The notes: generated from the sequence alone by a model not told the origin. A stretch of 64,000 nucleotides of DNA from Paenibacillus sp. Soil750 (GCF_001428045.1 NZ_LMSD01000005.1:62001-126000); one strand, 5' to 3'. Positions 52,455-61,792 are shown, counted from the first letter of the stretch. A program made the numbers and translations.

Positions 52455-53582
52455 CTATTTCCGTTTATAAAAAGAAATGATCCGCTGCGCGGGCAGCTGC
52501 GCTTGCGCCTTCAGCTGCTCAATGGCAGCGCTGCTCGACGCCGCCCACTGCTCGCGACCATCGAGGAGGCCCAGCGCCTCCTGCGTAAAGTCAGAAGCAT
52601 CGAAGCGAGCTGTCGATGCGGCGGCTTTCATACCAAGCCTATGGAGGAACTGGTCGATCTTCGGATCGTACGAGATCCCCACCATAGGCACGAACTGCGA
52701 GGCTGCATAAATCAAAGAATGCAGCCTCATCCCGATCAGCAGGTCGCACGCCGCGACCTGCGCGAGCATATCCTGCGGATGCGTGATGCCACGCACCATC
52801 TCCGCACGACCACCGTGATCGCCCAATCGGTCGATCACGAACTGCGACGCCACCTCATCCGAGGGGAGGTGGAAGGGCAAGAACCGCAGCTGCACGTCCG
52901 TGTGTGCTGCGAGCAGCTCTTGCAGGGACCGCGCGAGAGCTTCCAGCTCGGAGTGATCCTCGTTCCAGAAGCGGACGGACACGCCGATTGTCCGCGCCGC
53001 CACCGAAGACGCGCCATCACTCGGCGCGCCAACCCCGCCATCCCGGAGGGGCAAGCCCATCACCGGGTCGGGCACAACCGTGATGCGCTCCCGCGGGAGA
53101 CGCATCTTACCCAATAAGTCCGCGGACTCTGTATCGCGGACCGACACGAAGGCGCAGCGCTTGAACACGCTGCGGATCCAGCCGTAGAACATCGGCCGGC
53201 CCACCGGCCCGATGCCTTGCGAATAAATAAACGTTGGCTTCCCCAGCCATTGTGCAATTTTCAAAACAGCCAAGTAATACGGGATCGTCTTCGAGCTAGT
53301 GGCATCTTGCAATAAGCTGCCACCGCCGCTAATTAGACCATCCGATTCGCGCAAAGCTCGCAACAGGGAGCCTGGCTTCATCCGATGATAAGCCTTCACG
53401 CCATACATCTCTGTTGTTTTCGCTGGATTGGCCGAAAGCACGATAGGTTCAATCTGAATGCCCTGTGCCTGACCCTGCTCCTGCAAAGCGAACAAAATCG
53501 ACTGCAGTACAGCCTCATCCCCGCTATTATCGAAACCATAGTAGCCGGATAACGCTATTTTGACAATTGGGGCTGTACCCAT
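52455..53582 (-). CDS. csaB: Polysaccharide pyruvyl transferase CsaB
   Basis: Adds pyruvate as a ketal to the secondary cell wall polymer, creating the ligand for SLH domains. 375 residues: N-terminal KIALSGYYGFDNSGDEAVL, GGGSLLQDATS, FIYSQGIGPV, and GMRLHSLIYAA in the C-terminal half, all pyruvyl-transferase landmarks. The ATG at 53580-53582 has AAGGAG 9 bases before; it overlaps the preceding gene by 28 bases. The 3' half is GC-rich and unlike the neighbouring surface genes. Its presence next to four SLH proteins is the expected pairing. Confidence 0.93.
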   Translation of the reverse strand: MGTAPIVKIALSGYYGFDNSGDEAVLQSILFALQEQGQAQGIQIEPIVLSANPAKTTEMYGVKAYHRMKPGSLLRALRESDGLISGGGSLLQDATSSKTIPYYLAVLKIAQWLGKPTFIYSQGIGPVGRPMFYGWIRSVFKRCAFVSVRDTESADLLGKMRLPRERITVVPDPVMGLPLRDGGVGAPSDGASSVAARTIGVSVRFWNEDHSELEALARSLQELLAAHTDVQLRFLPFHLPSDEVASQFVIDRLGDHGGRAEMVRGITHPQDMLAQVAACDLLIGMRLHSLIYAASQFVPMVGISYDPKIDQFLHRLGMKAAASTARFDASDFTQEALGLLDGREQWAASSSAAIEQLKAQAQLPAQRIISFYKRK

Positions 53583-55606
53583 CGTTTCCAACTCCTTGTG
53601 AGTATTTCCCAAGCTGCAATGAGAACTAACCCGATGATTGCACCTAGCACAAGTCCGTAGAAGATACGGATTAAGGAAATGTGCAGCGGTGTGTGCAGGT
53701 GAGCAAACGTATCCACTAAGGAAAGTTGACCGACGACACCGATGAACAGCAAGTACACGGCATGACGGTAACGAACGGACAAGTACGCACCCAGTACGAA
53801 TATCGGATGAGCAACTAGGAATTCCTTCGTCCGCGGACGTACGCCTAATGTATTTTCTAAGAAGGAACGGAATAACTTCTCGATCGAAGAAGCTTGTCCT
53901 TCATTCCCTGTACGAGACAAGTAATAGAAGACTGCCGCAAGTCCAACGCCTGCGATCACGATCCACAACACACTTATATAGGAAGAAAGCAATCGGCGAA
54001 TATTCGCGATCTTTTCCTTATACGTATTATTCTCACTAAAGAATAAGAGATACACACCAACTATGGCAATTGGTAGCAAATGCAGCATCCCAACACCTCT
54101 AAACTGTTGAAGTACCAAGGAATACGTCACATGATTTAGCAACGCCACAACATAAACAATACCTATACAGGAAACAAGCGATGTTCGAAGCAGCTGCCAT
54201 AACCCATAAGCCAGTCCTGATTTCCATTTCGCTGCAACACCTGATCTCACTGAGCGGATTGCCAGCATAACCGCAACACTAGGTGCACTAATAGCTGTCG
54301 CCAACGCAAGTCCTTGCGCGTACAAATTCGCCGAAAGCGTATGTAAAGCAACCAAACCTAGCAAGCCCACAACGAAGAATACAATCGTCAATTCAGGCAA
54401 GAAGAACGAAATCATCCATACGATCAAGCTCAGTCCGCCTAACAGCAAGAAGAATCGAGCAATCTTTTGCCAACCTGTAGTATGTACATCGAATGCCTCA
54501 GCTTGTCCTAACGTAAAGCCTACGTCTTGGATACGAGGAATTGCACCGTCTTTACCCTGCAAGGCTGCATAATAGGACGAAAGCGGATCAACAACCTTGC
54601 CTTTATCTAAGCTTTTCACCGGTCTGGCATTCAGAAATACCATGCGGATATTACGATCCTTCACAGCCAATACAAGCCGATCTGACACACCCTGCACACG
54701 ATCAGCAAGCTCAGCTTTTTTCAGCGGTTCTGTCAGTTTCTCGCCATCTTTCTCAGTAAAAGAGTGCAGGCGCACAACGTTGTAATTCGTTTGCTTAGCT
54801 AATGTACTGAATCCTTTTTGCGGCTCCTTCAATAACTCAATTGCTGCGAGTCCGATGCCGTTTTTATTAAGCAAATCAGCCATTTTATTCAAATTAACTT
54901 CTGTATCTTCTTCGGTGTATCCAGGGACTTCATTCCCGTCCACGATGATGCGTTTGACACCAAGATCATGGAACTGCTTAAGCATAGCATCCATCTCATT
55001 GGTGTGGAACGATCTACGATTCGCTAACCGCACAACGATTTGAAAACCTTGCTCTTTCAGCATTTGCAGCGTAATCGGGTCTGGATCCATCGCCTTAATA
55101 GAAGCATCATCCATGCTCATCTGAATGACGAGACCATTACGGTTTTTGAAGCTCCACGGCTTCACGCCCACTTGCAGATCCGCGAACGTTTTCTGGATAA
55201 GCGGCTCTAACTTCTGTTGCGTTTGGTTATCTGCGAACAGCACATACGTATAGTTCTCGCTAGGATTACCAAGTGTTTGAGTCAGCATAGCCGCGTCACG
55301 GGAGTTGTACATCTCAATGCGACGGCTCTCTTTGAACTCACCTAACGTGCTTTCGTAAACAGCCATAGAGCTTATGCCCGCGGCTTTCATGTTCTTCAAC
55401 TCATTGTTCACAAAACTCTGTGGATTCGTCTGCACGTCAGCAATATCCAATAAATCACGATAGTCGAACACGAATTCAACTTGATTCGCCGACGTTTCGG
55501 TTTGGTGACGTGTATAAGCAAGCGGCAAGGAACACAGCATCCCCAAAATCACGATCCACCATAAAATATTTCTTAACGGGTTATTCCAGGTTTGATACAG
55601 ATTCAC
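53555..55606 (-). CDS. DUF5693-like membrane protein
   Basis: About 683 residues. One N-terminal membrane segment (about 13-33), a large extracytoplasmic domain (40-385, MAAGISSMAVYESTLGEFKES-like, with TTLGEF and VKRIIVDGNEVPGY resembling a TIM-barrel part), then at least eight membrane segments (390-680). It is regularly found before csaB in Paenibacillaceae and is thought to serve wall polymer assembly; activity is unknown. Two GTG starts are possible; the one at 55604-55606 is 11 bases from AAGGAG, the one four codons up overlaps it. Its 3' end overlaps csaB, so translation is coupled. Confidence 0.8.
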   Translation of the reverse strand: MNLYQTWNNPLRNILWWIVILGMLCSLPLAYTRHQTETSANQVEFVFDYRDLLDIADVQTNPQSFVNNELKNMKAAGISSMAVYESTLGEFKESRRIEMYNSRDAAMLTQTLGNPSENYTYVLFADNQTQQKLEPLIQKTFADLQVGVKPWSFKNRNGLVIQMSMDDASIKAMDPDPITLQMLKEQGFQIVVRLANRRSFHTNEMDAMLKQFHDLGVKRIIVDGNEVPGYTEEDTEVNLNKMADLLNKNGIGLAAIELLKEPQKGFSTLAKQTNYNVVRLHSFTEKDGEKLTEPLKKAELADRVQGVSDRLVLAVKDRNIRMVFLNARPVKSLDKGKVVDPLSSYYAALQGKDGAIPRIQDVGFTLGQAEAFDVHTTGWQKIARFFLLLGGLSLIVWMISFFLPELTIVFFVVGLLGLVALHTLSANLYAQGLALATAISAPSVAVMLAIRSVRSGVAAKWKSGLAYGLWQLLRTSLVSCIGIVYVVALLNHVTYSLVLQQFRGVGMLHLLPIAIVGVYLLFFSENNTYKEKIANIRRLLSSYISVLWIVIAGVGLAAVFYYLSRTGNEGQASSIEKLFRSFLENTLGVRPRTKEFLVAHPIFVLGAYLSVRYRHAVYLLFIGVVGQLSLVDTFAHLHTPLHISLIRIFYGLVLGAIIGLVLIAAWEILTRSWKRWVQPQLSK

Positions 55607-55657
55607 CAGTTTGTCCACTCCTTAGAGCATTTTACTTTCCAATCCCTTATACACTCG

Positions 55658-55765
55658 AAAACCTCTCCGCCCCCAAACGCGGGGAATACGCCCAATACAT
55701 GCTAGATTTCATATCCAGCCATGTATTAGACGAGCTATCCCTCACTTAGGTTCTGAAGAGGTTTT
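55658..55765. repeat. Nested inverted-repeat region between the pgcA-like and DUF5693 genes
   Basis: Outer arms AAAACCTCT (55658-55666) and AGAGGTTTT (55757-55765) enclose inner arms AATACATG (55694-55701) and CATGTATT (55720-55727). The whole is 108 bases, without an obvious T-run terminator. It may be a folded RNA end, a small repeat element or a mobile relic. I cannot tell. Confidence 0.5.
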
Positions 55766-55779
55766 GTACACCTATTTCA

Positions 55780-57474
55780 CTATCCGTCTACACGATTAAG
55801 CACGTATTGAATGATGCCATCTAGTTGCTGTGCAGCCTTAGGTCCTGTTGTTCCTTGGACTGCAAAATAAAATTTAATTTTCGGCTCTGTGCCGGATGGA
55901 CGTAAACAGAACCATGAACCGTCCTCTAGTTTGAACTTAAGAACGTTCTCCCGAGGTAAGCCATTAATCCCTTGTGCGTAGTCCTCAACCGCGATTACAC
56001 GTGTACCGCTGATCTCAGTTGGCGGATTTGTTCTCCAAGCTTCCACCATGCGGCCAATTTGTTCTACGCCGTCTTTCCCTTTAAGGGTTCTAGATTCCAG
56101 TTTTTCCAAAAAGTAACCAAAGGATTCGTACAGCTCTTGCAGGACCTCATACAGGGTTTTGCCTTGCTTCTTATAGTAAGCCGCAGCTTCCGCAATTAAC
56201 ATAGCCGCGATGACTGCATCTTTATCTCTTGCATAATCGCCAGCCAAGTAACCATAGCTCTCTTCATAGCCAAACAAGTAAGTGTACTCACCTGTTTTCT
56301 CGAATTGCGACATTTTTTCACCGATATACTTAAAGCCCGTTAAGGTATTCAGTGTTGGAATTCCATAATGATTCGCGATAACTGCGCCCATCTCACTCGT
56401 TACGATCGTTTTGATCACAACACCGTTAGCTGGAAGGGTTCCACGTTCTTTCATACTCGACAATAAATAGTTCACAATAATCGCACCGGATTGATTGCCC
56501 GATAACACGACATACTCACCATTCGGATCCTTCACGACGGCACCCATACGGTCAGCATCCGGATCGGTTCCGATAATAATATCAGCATTCCATTCCTTTG
56601 CTTGTGCAATTGCTAGCGTAAACGCTTCGCGCTCTTCTGGGTTCGGCGATTTGACGGTAGAGAATTGTGCATCTGGCAGTTCTTGCTCAGCAACAACCCG
56701 CACTTGTTCGAAGCCAACAGCCTTCAGAACTTCACGCACCGGTATATTCCCTGCGCCATGCAGCGGAGTGAAAATCACACGGAAATCATCGCTGATTTCC
56801 TTAATGACGTCTGGATTTTGACTAACGGCCGTAACCGCTTGTATGTAAGCCTGATCGACATCTTCACCTAACCATGCGAGAAGCCCTTGCGCTTCCGCTT
56901 CTTGCTGAGACAACTTCTTCACTTTATCAAAGGTATTGATGCTCTGTACGTGATCAATAACCTGCTCTGCAAACTCAGGCACCAATTGCCCACCGTCTGC
57001 ACCGTACACTTTATAACCATTATATTCCGGTGGATTATGGCTTGCTGTGACAACAACACCCGCTGACGCGCCTAGGTATCTGACAGCAAAAGAAAGCTGC
57101 GGTGTTGCATGCAGTGTCTGGAACAGATACGCTTTAATCCCATTGCCCGCAAAAACAAGCGCGGATTCTAATGCGAACTCAGGTGACATATGGCGGGAAT
57201 CGTACGCTAGAACAATAGACGGATTAACCGCGCCTGTTCCGTTTACATATTGCGCTAAGCCTTGGCTAGCACGACCCACGGTGTATACATTGATACGATT
57301 GGTACCCGCGCCAATGACCCCACGGAGACCGCCCGTCCCAAATTCAAGATCTTTATAAAAGCGATCCTCGATTTCTCTCTCATCTTCCCGAATTGCTTGA
57401 AGTTCTTGCTTCGTTTGCTCATCGACAGCTGGATCTTGGAGCCATAATTGATACTCTGTTTGCACACGCGTCAT
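55780..57474 (-). CDS. pgcA: Phospho-sugar mutase (phosphoglucomutase/phosphomannomutase)
   Basis: Interconverts glucose or mannose 1- and 6-phosphates, feeding UDP-glucose and wall polymer synthesis. 564 residues, close to B. subtilis PgcA. The phosphoserine is Ser145 in TASHNPP, the metal loop DPDADR is at 304-309, sugar-binding GYEESYGY and the phosphate-binding RPSGTEPKIKFY near the end. The gene is alone before the surface cluster and after fabZ. Confidence 0.93.
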   Translation of the reverse strand: MTRVQTEYQLWLQDPAVDEQTKQELQAIREDEREIEDRFYKDLEFGTGGLRGVIGAGTNRINVYTVGRASQGLAQYVNGTGAVNPSIVLAYDSRHMSPEFALESALVFAGNGIKAYLFQTLHATPQLSFAVRYLGASAGVVVTASHNPPEYNGYKVYGADGGQLVPEFAEQVIDHVQSINTFDKVKKLSQQEAEAQGLLAWLGEDVDQAYIQAVTAVSQNPDVIKEISDDFRVIFTPLHGAGNIPVREVLKAVGFEQVRVVAEQELPDAQFSTVKSPNPEEREAFTLAIAQAKEWNADIIIGTDPDADRMGAVVKDPNGEYVVLSGNQSGAIIVNYLLSSMKERGTLPANGVVIKTIVTSEMGAVIANHYGIPTLNTLTGFKYIGEKMSQFEKTGEYTYLFGYEESYGYLAGDYARDKDAVIAAMLIAEAAAYYKKQGKTLYEVLQELYESFGYFLEKLESRTLKGKDGVEQIGRMVEAWRTNPPTEISGTRVIAVEDYAQGINGLPRENVLKFKLEDGSWFCLRPSGTEPKIKFYFAVQGTTGPKAAQQLDGIIQYVLNRVDG

Positions 57475-57506
57475 CGTCGTAGGTTCATCTCCTTTATATG
57501 TATGGG

Positions 57507-57935
57507 CTATTTATTAGCAAGGGCGAACATAAGCTCACCTTCGACTACCACTTTGTCGCCAACTTTAGCCACAGCTTGGCCTTTAACAATAGTGCCTTTT
57601 ACCCGTGTGATGGTCATTTCTAAGGTAAGTGTATCTCCAGGTACAACTTGCTGACGCCAGCGAATGCCATCTGCACCTGCGAATAGGCCGATTTTGCCTT
57701 TATATTCAGGCATGGACAGTACGGCTACAGCACCAACCTGTGCTAAAGCTTCAACAATCAAAACCCCCGGCATAACCGGATAACCAGGAAAATGTCCTGC
57801 AAAGAATGGTTCATTGATCGTAACATTTTTAATTCCTACAGCTCTAACCCCTTCTTCTACCTCCAAAATACGGTCAACTAGAAGGAAAGGCGGGCGGTGA
57901 GGAATGATCTCTTGTATTTGATTAATATCTAGCAT
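57507..57935 (-). CDS. fabZ: 3-Hydroxyacyl-ACP dehydratase FabZ
   Basis: Dehydrates 3-hydroxyacyl-ACP in fatty acid synthesis. 142 residues, hot-dog fold: [11 protein letters not shown] (12-22), catalytic His48 in [14 protein letters not shown] and Glu62 in LIVEALAQ. In B. subtilis it (ywpB) is in the flhO-flhP neighbourhood, as here. AGGAG lies about 13 bases before the ATG, longer than usual. Confidence 0.96.
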   Translation of the reverse strand: MLDINQIQEIIPHRPPFLLVDRILEVEEGVRAVGIKNVTINEPFFAGHFPGYPVMPGVLIVEALAQVGAVAVLSMPEYKGKIGLFAGADGIRWRQQVVPGDTLTLEMTITRVKGTIVKGQAVAKVGDKVVVEGELMFALANK

Positions 57936-58103
57936 GTTGCGTTCGTGCTCCTTTCGAATACTTGTATAAAATACAAGGGAATTACTTACAATAGGGAGGT
58001 CCCTTCATATCCTGCAGAAGTGAAGGTTCATATAAGGGGAGCTTATGTAACGGTCTGTATGACAGACCCCTACATAGGCTCTTTTTCATTTTTTCCATAA
58101 CCG
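57936..58103 (+). ncRNA. Possible plus-strand small RNA ending in a strong terminator
   Basis: The 168-base gap holds a long hairpin at 58039-58081 (GAGCTTATGTA ... TACATAGGCTC with GGTCTGT/ACAGACC inside) followed on the plus strand by TTTTTCATTTTTT. On the minus strand no T-run follows. Upstream on the plus strand are further hairpins (CTTGTAT/ATACAAG and CCTTCA/TGAAGG) and a TATAAA. No plus-strand gene ends here, so an antisense or independent RNA is possible. It could instead be a two-sided terminator for the phosphatidyltransferase gene. Confidence 0.35.
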
Positions 58104-58622
58104 TTATTTCGCTCGAGCCCCACGATTTAATAGAAGGAACTGGAAAATATAAATGAATGACGTTAAGAAAGAGACCCCGATCACATACCACAAATAGGTG
58201 ATGGCAAAGGTGAATTCAAACACAATAAAGAGGATGGCGAAATAGTAGAGTACCGTCGTTAGCTTCCCCATAACGTTCGCTGGAACGGTCAGTTTGCCTC
58301 TGAAATGAAAGAAGGCGGAGCCAATAATCATGCCTGCATCACGGATGAACATGGCCACTGCTGCCTGCCAAGGAATCATCTCTGAGATGAGGAGGGAGAG
58401 GATGACCGCAATCATCATGCATTTGTCGGCAAGTGGATCTAACATCACACCCATCGGGGTAATCAGCTTGCGCGTTCTAGCGATATAGCCATCTAGAATA
58501 TCCGTTAATCCAGCTACAAGTAGAATGATGAAGGAGGTTCGGATGTGGCCATTGGAAAAAAGCACGAGGTACACGGGGATTAGTACAAACCTGCTGATCG
58601 TGAGCATGTTCGGTATATTCAA
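58104..58622 (-). CDS. CDP-alcohol phosphatidyltransferase (PgsA-like)
   Basis: Membrane enzyme that exchanges CMP for an alcohol, most likely glycerol-3-phosphate, in phospholipid synthesis. 172 residues with four to five membrane segments and the signature D54-G55-x2-A58-R59-x8-G68-x3-D72-x3-D76. The start is a TTG at 58620-58622: GGAGG lies 6 bases before it and the protein then begins MNIPNMLTISR, the usual PgsA N-terminus; the frame is open 25 codons further up but those residues look non-conserved. A second pgsA elsewhere is possible. Confidence 0.85.
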   Translation of the reverse strand: MNIPNMLTISRFVLIPVYLVLFSNGHIRTSFIILLVAGLTDILDGYIARTRKLITPMGVMLDPLADKCMMIAVILSLLISEMIPWQAAVAMFIRDAGMIIGSAFFHFRGKLTVPANVMGKLTTVLYYFAILFIVFEFTFAITYLWYVIGVSFLTSFIYIFQFLLLNRGARAK

Positions 58623-58705
58623 GGTACTCCTCCTGCGCCTAAGTATCCGATCCGAAATTTCAATATTTGGTAGATAAAGTCTTTCTTCATTATACAACTG
58701 CTCTT

Positions 58706-58733
58706 ACAAAAATAAAACTCCCATACGGGAGTT
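58706..58733 (-). terminator. Terminator of the EpuA-like gene
   Basis: Minus-strand AACTCCC-GTAT-GGGAGTT stem followed by TTATTTTT, right behind the stop codon. Confidence 0.9.
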
Positions 58734-58736
58734 CGA

Positions 58737-58955
58737 TTAATTCGCAAAAACGAGATCGTATAAATGCCGCCATGTGCTAATATGTAAGATTTCTGATGAA
58801 GGTTGATTCCCAAACTTCGTGTAGCCCACCCATAGACCAATATAGATCGCTGCAATGGCTAGCACGGGAATACGTACAATTTTGAAAATAAGCCATAGGA
58901 TCTTCTGCCATTTCGGCCTTGGCTTCTTCTTAACTGGAGCTGGCTTGTCTGCCAT
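58737..58955 (-). CDS. EpuA-like small membrane protein (annotated elsewhere as RNA polymerase beta subunit, PF11772)
   Basis: 72 residues: basic N-terminal tail (VKKKPRPKWQKIL), one membrane segment (about 20-42), then GLWVGYTKFGNQPSSEILHI-STWRHLYDLVF. This shape matches the EpuA/PF11772 family, often labelled DNA-directed RNA polymerase subunit beta though the role is not shown. The ATG at 58953-58955 is chosen; an in-frame GTG that overlaps the flhP stop would add eleven residues. It is the last gene of the mbl-flhO-flhP unit. Confidence 0.8.
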   Translation of the reverse strand: MADKPAPVKKKPRPKWQKILWLIFKIVRIPVLAIAAIYIGLWVGYTKFGNQPSSEILHISTWRHLYDLVFAN

Positions 58956-58980
58956 CGAGCCTATCCCTACCTTTCTACGA

Positions 58981-59847
58981 TCATGCACGTAAATTGTTAG
59001 CCATGTTCATCATCTGATCGGAGGATGTGATGGCCCGGGAATTCAGCTGTAAGGCGCGTTGGACAATAACCAGGTCCGTCATTTCATCCGAGAGTGTCAC
59101 ATTGGATTGTTCCAGAAAGCCCTGCATTAAGCTAACGCGAGTCGCTTCTGTTGCAGCCACGCCGTTCACATCTTGCAAGATATTCGCTTTCTCAGCCTCA
59201 GTAATCCCCGTTGGAAGTGTGTATAAATTATCCCCCACATCTTGAAGAAGCTGCGGTCGTACGACACGCACCAGCTTGATTTGACCTAAAGTTACGGGCG
59301 CAGCAGCTGGGTCCTGTTCATTGTAGCCTTTGATCGTACCGTCTTTCTCAACGACTGGTCGAGTCCCTGATGGTACATTAATCGGGCTTCCATCGATATC
59401 GGAGATATAATGGCCCTCTTTCGTCGTAAGAACCGTCCCACCCTGTCCGTCCGGCGTTAAGCTGAATGCCCCGTTACGTGTCCATGCGGGCTGGAATACT
59501 TGATCACCATTATCGTCCACCTTGCTGACGGCTACTTCAAACAAGCCATCGCCTTGAATGGCGAAGTCGGTTGTATTACCTGTCGGCTGAATCGGCCCTT
59601 GCGCCAAATTCGTCTGAATTTGCACAAGCCTCGATCCCCAGCCTTGGTTAAAACCGAGCGGCGAGAAGCGACCTTGCTGACGGAACCCTTCAGGCTGCGC
59701 TTGCACATTCGTCAACACATCCTCGAAGGAGGCTTCCTTCTTCTTAAAGCCGTTTGTATTCACATTTGCTATGTTATTGGAGAGAATATCCAGCTTTTGC
59801 TGTAAGCTGTGCATGGATACCGATGAGTTGATCATGGAATTGTTCAT
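58981..59847 (-). CDS. flhP: Flagellar rod/hook-basal body protein FlhP (FlgF/FlgG type)
   Basis: Distal rod-type protein. 288 residues; N-terminal rod motif KLDILSNNIANVNTNGFKKK (18-37) and C-terminal FLEQSNVTLSDEMTDLVIVQRALQLNSR with final NNLRA. AAGGAG lies 6 bases before the ATG. It follows flhO by 24 bases. In B. subtilis flhO-flhP also lie behind mbl. Confidence 0.92.
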   Translation of the reverse strand: MNNSMINSSVSMHSLQQKLDILSNNIANVNTNGFKKKEASFEDVLTNVQAQPEGFRQQGRFSPLGFNQGWGSRLVQIQTNLAQGPIQPTGNTTDFAIQGDGLFEVAVSKVDDNGDQVFQPAWTRNGAFSLTPDGQGGTVLTTKEGHYISDIDGSPINVPSGTRPVVEKDGTIKGYNEQDPAAAPVTLGQIKLVRVVRPQLLQDVGDNLYTLPTGITEAEKANILQDVNGVAATEATRVSLMQGFLEQSNVTLSDEMTDLVIVQRALQLNSRAITSSDQMMNMANNLRA

Positions 59848-59871
59848 GGCTGGCTCCTTCGCAAGCTAGAT

Positions 59872-60765
59872 TTAGACGCGTCCTACTTCATTTGCTGCTT
59901 TGTCCATACTTTTATCATACGATTGAATCACTTTCTGATTCGCCTCATAGGCGCGCAGCGCCGACATCATATCCACCATGGATTGCGCGGAATCTACGTT
60001 CGATCGCTCGATAAAACCTTGGCGCACTTCAACTTGATCACCTGGCGCTACTTGCGAGATCGTCGCTTCATCTCCTGGATTAATACGCAATAACCCATTC
60101 CCCTCACGGAGCAATAGATTCGGATTCTCTGCACGTGAAAGCATCAAACCGATCGGCGCGCCAGCCGCATCCAGAATCGGGCGTCCGTCGCTATTCATGA
60201 ACTCGCCCTTAGCCGTTACTTTGAAATTGGAGATCGGTTGCCCGGCTCCATCCAACAAGACCAAGGGTTGTCCATCTCGGCCCAATACTTGTTCGCCATT
60301 AGCATTAACAAGCTGACCCCCTGCATCGACAGTGAACTTCCCGTTTAAGGAGTAACGCTGCTCGCCATTCGGGTTCAAGACGGTAAATAGTGCCTGCGGT
60401 TGGAACGTTCGCTCCCCTTCTGCATTTACGTATTTACCCGTTGCATCAAATGCAATTCCCGGTAATTGAATGTTGGAGACCAATGCGAAATCGAAGGGAT
60501 TCTGCGTTTCCTGCAGATCGCCTTGGGTGTGAACGGAGATACTCTCCTCCGAGAACACACCTAAGCTCATCCTCCCAAGTGGTGCTGGAGAGGCACCTTG
60601 TCCACCGCGAATCGTAGAGATCAGCATTTCTGGAAACGAACGCGACAAGGCATTACCCTGTTTAAAACCTGGGGAATTCAAGTTGGCAATATTATTCGTT
60701 ATGGTATCGTGTCTGCGTTGCTCAGAAATCATCCCTGCCGCCGCGGTATACAGTCCTCTTAACAT
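59872..60765 (-). CDS. flhO: Flagellar rod protein FlhO
   Basis: Partner of FlhP in the rod. 297 residues; starts MLRGLYTAAAGMISEQRRHD with DTITNNIANLNSPGFKQGNA, ends with QGFIERSNVDSAQSMVDMMSALRAYEANQKVIQSYD (C-terminal FlgBC-type helix). AGAGGTGA lies just before the ATG. It sits 28 bases after mbl, in one transcription unit. Confidence 0.92.
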   Translation of the reverse strand: MLRGLYTAAAGMISEQRRHDTITNNIANLNSPGFKQGNALSRSFPEMLISTIRGGQGASPAPLGRMSLGVFSEESISVHTQGDLQETQNPFDFALVSNIQLPGIAFDATGKYVNAEGERTFQPQALFTVLNPNGEQRYSLNGKFTVDAGGQLVNANGEQVLGRDGQPLVLLDGAGQPISNFKVTAKGEFMNSDGRPILDAAGAPIGLMLSRAENPNLLLREGNGLLRINPGDEATISQVAPGDQVEVRQGFIERSNVDSAQSMVDMMSALRAYEANQKVIQSYDKSMDKAANEVGRV

Positions 60766-60793
60766 CTAGTCACCTCTTAGATAGGTTATTTCA

Positions 60794-61792
60794 TTAAAAT
60801 TTACGTTTGGTTACTTTATCTAAATTATCCAACATAATCCCAGTGCCTTTAACAACGCAAGACATTGGATCTTCAGCGATAAGAACAGGCACTTTCAACT
60901 CATCCGCAAGCAATTGATCAAGCCCATGCAATAATGCGCCGCCGCCTGTCAGAATAACGCCACGGTCAATAATATCCGCAGACAACTCAGGTGGTGTCCG
61001 CTCGAGTACGCTCTTCGCCGCTGTGACGATGGAGTAAACCGGATCCCATAACGCTTCCTGTACTTCACTAGAGTGAATTGTAATCGTCAATGGAAGTCCA
61101 GAAACCATATCTCTTCCGCGAATATCCATCTCTTGATCACGCCCATGTGGATATACCGTTCCAATTTTCAACTTAATATCTTCGCTTGTCCGTTCACCGA
61201 TCAACAGCTTGTACTTATTTTTGATATACTTCGTGATCGCGATATCGAACTTGTCGCCTGCGATCTTGATGGAAGAGGAGGTGACGATGTCGCCCATGGA
61301 TAACACGGCAACATCCGTCGTCCCCCCGCCAATATCAACAACCATGTTACCGCTAGGCTGGAAGATGTCCATTCCAGCGCCGATTGCCGCCGCCTTCGGT
61401 TCTTCTTCCATGAATACCTCTCGGGCACCGCTGCGCTCAGCTGCTTCGCGAATTGCTTTCTGCTCAACTGAGGTAATGTTGGTAGGGGCGCAGATCAGTA
61501 TTCTCGGATGAGAATACCAATTCTTGCCCCCAATTTTCGCAATGAAATGCTTCAACATCATTTCCGTAATATCAAAATCCGCGATAACACCATCCTTAAG
61601 AGGACGAATCGCAATAATGTTACCAGGTGTTCTACCTACCATGCGGAAGGCTTCTTCTCCAACAGCCAACACACGTTTCGTATCGCTTTCAATTGCGACT
61701 ACGGATGGCTCATCAAGCACAACTCCGCGACCTTTTACATGAATAAGCACATTTGCCGTGCCGAGATCTATTCCAATATCCTTGCTGAACAT
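60794..61792 (-). CDS. mbl: MreB-like actin Mbl
   Basis: Bacterial actin that guides lateral wall synthesis. 332 residues with IGIDLGTANVLIHVKGRGVV (phosphate 1), VVDIGGGTTDVAV (phosphate 2) and ILTGGGALLHG (adenosine). Context spoIIID-mbl-flhO-flhP identifies it as Mbl and not MreB, which sits with mreCD. GGGAGG stands 11 bases before the ATG. Confidence 0.94.
   Translation of the reverse strand: MFSKDIGIDLGTANVLIHVKGRGVVLDEPSVVAIESDTKRVLAVGEEAFRMVGRTPGNIIAIRPLKDGVIADFDITEMMLKHFIAKIGGKNWYSHPRILICAPTNITSVEQKAIREAAERSGAREVFMEEEPKAAAIGAGMDIFQPSGNMVVDIGGGTTDVAVLSMGDIVTSSSIKIAGDKFDIAITKYIKNKYKLLIGERTSEDIKLKIGTVYPHGRDQEMDIRGRDMVSGLPLTITIHSSEVQEALWDPVYSIVTAAKSVLERTPPELSADIIDRGVILTGGGALLHGLDQLLADELKVPVLIAEDPMSCVVKGTGIMLDNLDKVTKRKF

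Noticed and set aside
52455-53582. Horizontal transfer of csaB, because it is GC-rich
   Set aside because: argJ and prfB in the same window have similar GC-rich stretches, and the gene fits its functional context; composition alone is not enough.
55420-55749. Plus-strand open frame of 109 codons over the DUF5693 start and intergenic region
   Set aside because: First part is antisense to a membrane protein; its tail crosses the inverted repeats. No ribosome site.
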